Shown: positions 58,878-64,000 of the stretch, piece after piece
Numbering within the stretch: position 1 is the stretch's first letter
How the letters are laid out: every line of letters begins with the position of its first letter
Assembly (NCBI GenBank): GCA_035516155.1
Contig: DATJAP010000003.1
Coordinates: 27,843 to 91,842 of the forward strand
Length of the DNA: 64,000 nt
Reading direction: 5' to 3'
DNA from: JAJYKN01 sp035516155
Lineage (GTDB): Bacteria > Nitrospirota > UBA9217
The notes under the pieces: generated by a model
The model's database searches: none
What the model was told of the DNA's origin: nothing
Seen by the model: only the letters and a program-made list of their open reading frames with translations
Translations under genes and position numbers: made by a program

Positions 58878-60110
58878 TTAACCTTCTTTAATGGTTATCC
58901 TCGTGCCGGTCCTGAGTTTCTTCGGCGGATGCAGCACAACCCTGTCGCCTGCCTTGACCCCGTCGAGCACTTCCAGCATATCGCCGATCTTCCCGCCGAT
59001 ATGGACCGGAGTCTCCGTAACCCGGCCTGCCGTGACAAGGAACACTGAATGCTTTCCCTCATGTTCAACAACGGTGCCGGCTGTCAGCGCAATCTTCGGT
59101 TTCTCTTCCGACAGTGTGACGGCATGCTCCAGGAAGGCGACCTTGGCGCTCATTTCCGGGAGAATGCGCGGGTCCATTTCCAGGAACCGCACCTTGACCG
59201 TCACCGATGCCTTCGACCGGTCCGCCGTCGGCACGATCATATGCACTTCGCCGCGAAACCGCTGGTCCGGCAGTGCATCGAGCTGGATCTCGCAGGGCTG
59301 ACCCTTCTTCACTTTCTCCAGGTTGGATTCCGAAACGTCCGCCTCGACCTGGAGCGATGCCATGTCGGCGATGGTCACCACCGAGGCCTTGGCATTCACC
59401 GCCGCCCCAAACGGAGTCACGATGTCCCCCACATCCGCGTCCTTGGTGAGCACCACGGCGTCGAAAGGCGCTCGAATGCGCGTATACTCCACGGCAACGT
59501 CAGCAGCCCTGAACGCCGCCTGTGCCGCTCCGATTGCCGATTCGGCCGATGAGACGCCTGCCTGAGCTTTCCGATACCGCGCATCGGCACTGTCAAAATC
59601 CATCTGGGCGACAAAGTCTTTGGCGAGGAGATCTTTGTTGCGGTTGTAATTGAGCGTTGCATCGTGAAGCTCAGCCTGAGCCTGTACCAAGGCCGCGCGC
59701 GCGCTATCAATGTTAGCAGCTGCCTGCTCGCGTGCAGCCACGACGTCCCGGTCTTCGAGCCGGGCGATGACCTCGTTTTCCTTGACCCTGCTTCCCTCTT
59801 CGACACCGAGCCAGTCGAGCCGGCCTGTTGCTTTCGACGATACCGCAGCTTTGCGCTGTGCAACAACATAGCCGCTCGCGTTCAGGAGCGTAAAGGTCTG
59901 CGATGGATAGACGAGCGACACCGTTGCCGCTTCCACTTCGACGGTCGGATTGAGGACGTACCAATACAACACCCAACCAAGCAGGAGAAAAACAATGATC
60001 GCAGCCGCGATGATCGATGTTTTCGGCCTCTTGCGGCCGTGGTAAACCGTGTTCGACTTGTCGATTTTCAGTTTTGCAAGCTCTTCAGCCGCCATGTGCC
60101 GACTCCGCAA
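58878..60110 (-). CDS. Periplasmic adaptor (HlyD/MacA/RND-type membrane fusion protein)
   Basis: About 405-410 residues; an internal ATG near 60095 is an alternative start. An N-terminal helix (SIIAAAIIVFLLLGWVLYWY) anchors it. The lipoyl domain is split around a coiled coil: GRLDWLGVEEGSRVKENEVI and later YTRIRAPFDAVVLTKDADVG, with the alpha-hairpin containing AALVQAQAELHDATLNYNRN. Beta-barrel and membrane-proximal domains follow (ADVSESNLEKVKKGQPCEIQ). It would link the ABC transporter to an outer-membrane channel. First gene of the exporter operon. Confidence 0.92.
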   Translation of the reverse strand: MRSRHMAAEELAKLKIDKSNTVYHGRKRPKTSIIAAAIIVFLLLGWVLYWYVLNPTVEVEAATVSLVYPSQTFTLLNASGYVVAQRKAAVSSKATGRLDWLGVEEGSRVKENEVIARLEDRDVVAAREQAAANIDSARAALVQAQAELHDATLNYNRNKDLLAKDFVAQMDFDSADARYRKAQAGVSSAESAIGAAQAAFRAADVAVEYTRIRAPFDAVVLTKDADVGDIVTPFGAAVNAKASVVTIADMASLQVEADVSESNLEKVKKGQPCEIQLDALPDQRFRGEVHMIVPTADRSKASVTVKVRFLEMDPRILPEMSAKVAFLEHAVTLSEEKPKIALTAGTVVEHEGKHSVFLVTAGRVTETPVHIGGKIGDMLEVLDGVKAGDRVVLHPPKKLRTGTRITIKEG

Positions 60111-60326
60111 TGAGCATCAAAGGTCCCGTTTCAATCGGACAGAAATTCTGGTTCAGATTCTTCTCGAACGGTAAAAATTTTCGTGTCACCAGTCACCCAG
60201 AGGGCACAGAGAAAATAATGAGAACGCGCAGGATGACATTTAAAATTTCTCCAAGATTTTCCGTGAAATCGGCGACCTCTGTGGCGAACTCTTTTCCGGC
60301 TTGTTCAGGTCTGGTGGGAAACTATA

Positions 60327-61700
60327 TCAAAACAGCCTCTCCATCGCCTCGTCCACGGTGCGCACGCCCATCAGATCCATCTTGCCCGGCGCCGCGGATT
60401 TTTCGAGTTTGTCGACATTCAGCTGGGGGAGCACGCAGCGGGTAAAACCCAACTTGGCAGCATCCTTGAGCCGCGCCTCAGCCTGGCTGATTGCCCGTAC
60501 CTCTCCGGCAAGGCCCACTTCTCCCATGACCACGGTCTGGGCATTGATCGGCTTCTCGCGAAAGCTCGACGCAACCGCCGCGATCACGCCGAGGTCGACC
60601 GCCGGTTCGTCGATGGCGAGCCCACCTACCACGTTCACGAACACATCCATGCCCATGAGGTGCATGCCCACTCGCTTTTCGAGAACGGCGAGCAGGAGCG
60701 ACACCCGGTTATAGTCCACACCGATGCAAGTCCTGCGCGGCATGGCAAGCTTCGAAGGCGCCACGAGCGCCTGAAGTTCCGCGAGAATCGGCCGCGACCC
60801 CTCGAGGGAAGACACGACGACCGAGCCCGTCGCGTCGGCCGGCCTTTCGGCGAGAAACATCTCCGAGGGGTTGACTACTTCGGCTAGCCCCTCTTCCTTC
60901 ATCTCGAACACACCGATCTCATTCGTGGAGCCGAAACGGTTCTTGACCGCGCGAAGAACGCGGAAGGCGTGCCCCTTGTCCCCTTCGAAATAGAGGACGG
61001 TATCGACGATGTGCTCAAGCACGCGCGGCCCGGCGATGGCCCCGTCCTTGGTCACATGGCCGATGAGGAACGTCGGCACGCCCGTGCGCTTTGCGTAGAG
61101 CATAAGTCTTCCGGAAACCTCGCGCACCTGGCCCACGCTGCCCGGCGCGGATGGCAGCTCGGACGTGAACACGGTCTGGACCGAATCGACGACGAGCACC
61201 TGGGGCTGGAGCCCGTCAGCCGCGTGCAGGATTTCCTCCAGCTGCGTCTCGGCCAGCACGTAGAGGTTCTCGCCTTTCACGCCGAGCCGAAGTGCACGCA
61301 TCTTAATCTGTGACGGAGACTCCTCGCCCGAGACGTAGAGCGCCTTGCCGCGGAGGCTGGAAACCTGTTTCAGCATCTGGAGCACGAGCGTGGATTTGCC
61401 GATGCCGGGGTCGCCGCCGACAAGCACGACTGAACCGGCAACAATCCCCCCGCCGAGAACGCGGTCGAGCTCCCCAATCTTCGTCACGAAACGGTCCTCG
61501 TCTCTCGCCTGGATATCACCGAGCAGAAGGGGTTCGGCGCCGTGACCGCGCTTTCCGCTCCCGATGTCCTTTCCTTTTTCCATCCGTTCCTCGACCATGG
61601 TGTTCCAGGCTCCACAGTCAGGGCACTTCCCCATCCAGCGGGGGGACTGGCTGCCGCAGGACTGGCATACGTAAACGGTTTTGGTTTTATGAGGCTTCAT
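60327..61700 (-). CDS. radA: DNA repair protein RadA
   Basis: 457 residues. Zinc finger YVCQSCGSQSPRWMGKCPDCGAWN, too long to be split further: four Cys in two CxxC pairs. Walker A VGGDPGIGKSTLVLQM, Walker B LVVDSVQTV, and the RadA-specific VKNRFGSTNEIGVFEM (KNRFG) motif follow, with a C-terminal Lon-like domain (GMDVFVNVVGGLAIDEPAVD). It processes branched recombination intermediates and acts as a DnaB-like helicase in homologous recombination. Length and all motifs are normal. The next upstream gene is folA-like, same strand, 65 bases away. Confidence 0.97.
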   Translation of the reverse strand: MKPHKTKTVYVCQSCGSQSPRWMGKCPDCGAWNTMVEERMEKGKDIGSGKRGHGAEPLLLGDIQARDEDRFVTKIGELDRVLGGGIVAGSVVLVGGDPGIGKSTLVLQMLKQVSSLRGKALYVSGEESPSQIKMRALRLGVKGENLYVLAETQLEEILHAADGLQPQVLVVDSVQTVFTSELPSAPGSVGQVREVSGRLMLYAKRTGVPTFLIGHVTKDGAIAGPRVLEHIVDTVLYFEGDKGHAFRVLRAVKNRFGSTNEIGVFEMKEEGLAEVVNPSEMFLAERPADATGSVVVSSLEGSRPILAELQALVAPSKLAMPRRTCIGVDYNRVSLLLAVLEKRVGMHLMGMDVFVNVVGGLAIDEPAVDLGVIAAVASSFREKPINAQTVVMGEVGLAGEVRAISQAEARLKDAAKLGFTRCVLPQLNVDKLEKSAAPGKMDLMGVRTVDEAMERLF

Positions 61701-61765
61701 GAAAAATTATTTTCTCCTTGTGAATCAGTCATTCCCGCGAAGGCAAGAGGGAAGCCGGCGATACG

Positions 61766-62308
61766 TCAAAAAATAGTACAATTTCCCCTAAAAGGCAAGT
61801 CAAATGACGCATCGGGGCTTTTGAAACAATAGTGCTTTCCGAGCCTGTCATATCGAACGAGTGCGTACGGCATGACATCTTGCACCTCTTCCCGCCCCAC
61901 CTCCGTGAACACGGATGGTATTTCGGGGAAAAAGGCATCTCCTTCGACTAGACGATGGATAACAGTTAAATAAATTCTGTCCGCCAGAGCAATGGTCTGA
62001 CGAAAGATACTCTCCCCTCCGCAGATAAATACTTCATCCGCTCCAGTGCATGCGGAGAAAGCCGACTTCAGATGGTGGACAATAACGCACCCCGAGGCGG
62101 CATAGCCCTCATGCCGCGTCAGCACGATATTCGTTCTGCCGCTGAGTGGCCGGCCGATGCTCTCATAGGTTTTCCTGCCCATGATGACGGGATGTCCCCT
62201 CGTGATCGAGTGAAAACGTCTGCGGTCCGAGGGCAAATCCCAGGGCATTTTATTGTTCCTTCCGATCACCCGGTTTTCAGCCATGGCGGCGATAATTATA
62301 ATGATCAT
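61766..62308 (-). CDS. folA: Dihydrofolate reductase
   Basis: About 180 residues from ATG 62308; ATG 62326 would add six. IIIIAAMAENRVIGRNNKMP is the opening with the Met-20 loop, WDLPSDRRRFHSITRGHPVI has the catalytic Asp, MGRKTYESIGRPLSGRTNIV and EVFICGGESIFRQTI carry the NADPH and GG motifs. It reduces dihydrofolate with NADPH. A C-terminal tail of about 20 residues (SPDASFDLPFRGNCTIF) goes beyond the usual length and may be harmless read-on. Same strand as radA. Confidence 0.93.
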   Translation of the reverse strand: MIIIIIAAMAENRVIGRNNKMPWDLPSDRRRFHSITRGHPVIMGRKTYESIGRPLSGRTNIVLTRHEGYAASGCVIVHHLKSAFSACTGADEVFICGGESIFRQTIALADRIYLTVIHRLVEGDAFFPEIPSVFTEVGREEVQDVMPYALVRYDRLGKHYCFKSPDASFDLPFRGNCTIF

Positions 62309-62565
62309 TCCGTGCAGTTTCCTCATTCCCTGGCATATCCATGTGTCTCATTGCAGCACATTTCCCTTGAATATTCAATGACACGAATAATCCGGCTCTA
62401 CGTTCAACCTCTTGTTTTGCCTGTCGATTAAAAGTATAGCAAAGAATGGTGCTTGGGCGAGCGCTGAGACCTATGCAATGATCGGAAATCAAGAACCGGG
62501 GGGAAAAATAGTTCCGAGGCATCAGCAGTTTTTTATTGACAAGGATATGCGCCGGGAAACGTTTT

Positions 62566-62688
62566 ATGAAAACAGTCCCTGGTTTCGGATCTGCTACTCT
62601 TCTCATGACATCGGCCCTGTATGCAGCTCCACCTGGCGATCTCCGGATCCAACGGAGAGAGCAGGACCAGAAGGGGTGGATTGCCTAA
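62566..62688 (+). CDS. Small secreted-type ORF, possibly a gene fragment
   Basis: 40 codons, MKTVPGFGSATLLMTSALYA then APPGDLRIQRREQDQKGWIA. The start looks like a signal peptide with an A-x-A-like cut site and the rest is polar and charged, like the truncated N-terminus of a periplasmic protein. The ribosome site (GGGAA) is weak. No family recognised. It sits in the 500-bp gap before the HD-GYP gene, which otherwise holds only a short inverted repeat ACTAC...GTAGT near 62732-62750. Confidence 0.3.
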   Translation: MKTVPGFGSATLLMTSALYAAPPGDLRIQRREQDQKGWIA

Positions 62689-62842
62689 CGCGAGGATGAC
62701 GCACTCTATTGCAACCTGAACAGCAAAAAGTTGAACTACCTCCCTTTTGTAGTATCCCCCTAAAAAGAAAATTGACTCTCCGTCGATTTTGTGTTAAGTA
62801 ATCCGGTGAGAATTCCTTCACAGAAGCACCTTGAAGACAATT

Positions 62843-64000
62843 ATGAAAATCTCCCTGCATAAAACGCTGAGATTCAAGATCGCACTATTTATCATTATAC
62901 TCTTGCTGATCACCGCTTCCATTTTTTCTCTGCTGACCATCCAGACCATGAACAGGTATATTTTCGATGAAGTGCTCAAACGGGCTGAATCATTGTCCAA
63001 AAGCACGGCAGCCCTGGCACCGTACAGCATGTTATCCGGAGACCTGCTTGGCCTCGACAACATCGTTTCGAAGGTCAAAGAAGCAAACTCCGATGTGGAG
63101 TATGTTGCGGTCACCGATGTGCATGGCAAAATATTGGCCCATACGGATATCACGAAAAGAGGTTCGCTGTTAGATCCGCCCCGCGAAGACACACCCGGGG
63201 AGGATGGTAACGCTTCGCGCACGGCCGGAGTACGAAGCGCGACGGACAATTTTTTTGAACTCACCGCCCCCATAGTCTTCAAAAACATGCCGCTCGGCAG
63301 TGTTGCCGTCGGGGTGAACAAGTCCGTGCTTCAGCATGCGCGGGCAGAAACCCGGCGAAGGATTGAGACGGGGCTCGCCATTGTCGTGTTCCTCGGCATC
63401 GGGTGCATTATCGTGCTGTCTTCTCTCGTGACGCGGCCGATCAAGGAACTGTCCAGGGGGGTCCACGAACTCCGGGAGGGGAGAAGGGCGAAACTCCGGA
63501 TTTATTCTCATGATGAACTCGGAGGGTTGACGGAAGGTTTCAACCAGATGACCGATTTGATCTCCAAGCAGCAGGCTTCGCTCAGCGCCTCGGCGCAGGA
63601 TCTGGAGGAGGCCTATGTTTCCACGGTCACCGTCTTGTCCGCCGCGATCGATGCCCGCGACCCGTACACACTCGGTCATTCAACGAGGGTCGCACAACTG
63701 TCGCTAAAAATCGGGGAGATGCTCGGATTCTCCCATGCAGAGCTGGAAGAGCTCGAGATCGCCAGCCTCTTCCATGATGTGGGCAAGCTGAAGACGCCCG
63801 ACTACGTTCTTATGAAGGAGGGCCCCCTCAACCCCCTGGAGCATCGAGAGATGTCTGATCACGCCGAACAGGGTGCGGCGATCCTGAGCAGGGCGAAGTC
63901 CCTCCATAAGTACATACCGGCCGTCAGACACCATCACGAATGGTTCAATGGCGAAGGCTATCCCGACGGCCTGCGCGGAAACGATATCCCGCTCCATGCC
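62843..64000 (+). CDS. Membrane sensor with HAMP and HD-GYP domains (3' end outside window)
   Basis: 386 residues visible. Helix one (IALFIIILLLITASIFSLLT), a periplasmic sensor domain of about 135 residues with a CACHE-like core (NSDVEYVAVTDVHGKILAHT), a second helix (IVVFLGIGCIIVLSSLV) followed by HAMP (TRPIKELSRGVHELREGRRA), then the HD-GYP domain: VSTVTVLSAAIDARDPYTLG with the H of the first metal, SLFHDVGKLKTPDYV, and HHHEWFNGEGYPDG (HHExxxGxGYP). All HD-GYP ligands seen are intact. It should be a c-di-GMP phosphodiesterase. The protein continues past 64000. Confidence 0.93.
   Translation, partial: MKISLHKTLRFKIALFIIILLLITASIFSLLTIQTMNRYIFDEVLKRAESLSKSTAALAPYSMLSGDLLGLDNIVSKVKEANSDVEYVAVTDVHGKILAHTDITKRGSLLDPPREDTPGEDGNASRTAGVRSATDNFFELTAPIVFKNMPLGSVAVGVNKSVLQHARAETRRRIETGLAIVVFLGIGCIIVLSSLVTRPIKELSRGVHELREGRRAKLRIYSHDELGGLTEGFNQMTDLISKQQASLSASAQDLEEAYVSTVTVLSAAIDARDPYTLGHSTRVAQLSLKIGEMLGFSHAELEELEIASLFHDVGKLKTPDYVLMKEGPLNPLEHREMSDHAEQGAAILSRAKSLHKYIPAVRHHHEWFNGEGYPDGLRGNDIPLHA

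Noticed and set aside
1..64000. CRISPR array, rRNA operon, complete tRNA gene or replication origin
   Set aside because: No regularly spaced repeats, rRNA sequence or DnaA-box cluster was seen on reading both strands.

Overview
The window is a bacterial chromosome segment of about 64 kb from a Gram-negative organism: it has an Omp85/BamA protein, a SurA-like chaperone domain, lipoprotein signals and periplasmic multiheme cytochrome c. Cytochrome bd, cbb3-oxidase maturation genes, CXXCH cytochromes, receiver-PilZ and HD-GYP proteins, and a GC-rich backbone would fit Nitrospirota or Desulfobacterota. The lineage is inferred; no rRNA gene is present to fix it.

Region 1 (1-10.8 kb) is an AT-rich surface-polysaccharide operon on the minus strand. 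It starts from a clear sigma70-type promoter at 10771-10799 and runs: asparagine synthase fused to a GT4 glycosyltransferase, Wzx-like flippase, glycosyltransferase, Wzy-like polymerase, two more GT4 enzymes, and a carbamoyltransferase cut by the window edge. This is a Wzx/Wzy-type assembly set.

Region 2 (10.8-18.4 kb) is a scarred accessory zone. It holds sugar or lipid decoration genes (three methyltransferases, a radical SAM/SPASM protein, a hexapeptide acyltransferase) among wreckage: an ISL3-type transposase remnant, a truncated methyltransferase start, a decayed tyrosine integrase ending beside a tRNA 3' fragment, an IS481-type transposase fragment, and a 304-bp direct repeat (13783-14086 and 17584-17887) that duplicates the 5' end of the radical SAM gene.

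Region 3 (18.4-34.4 kb) is GC-richer. It holds an FKBP N-domain-only protein, a receiver-AraC regulator, a BaiN/HI0933-type flavoprotein, a PDZ lipoprotein with about eleven GNDxY repeats, an oxidase-maturation set (FixH-like, SafE-like, CcoI, CcoS), cydAB, and a rubrerythrin-Rrf2 pair. The cyd and rubrerythrin upstream regions share a 30-bp element, a candidate Rrf2 operator. Endonuclease III follows.

Region 4 (34.4-53.5 kb) has two glycosyltransferases of the arsenosugar-annotated families, DUF3047, a PEP-synthase regulatory protein, a DUF3443/DUF2844 pair, DUF1499, UspA and a D-2-hydroxyacid dehydrogenase. A rightward envelope and signalling run follows (seven-POTRA BamA-like protein, histidine kinase without an ATPase domain, SurA-like protein, TPR protein). 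Then comes DAHP synthase flanked by two paralogous pseudo-receiver-PilZ proteins, and a TRIC-type channel.

Region 5 (53.5-64 kb) has a MacAB-like exporter operon followed by a multiheme cytochrome c whose single reading frame is broken by one in-frame TGA, then radA, folA and the start of a HAMP/HD-GYP sensor. The most unusual items are the interrupted cytochrome, the shared cyd/rubrerythrin promoter element, the AsnB-glycosyltransferase fusion, the repeat lipoprotein, and an endonuclease III with His replacing an iron-sulfur cysteine.
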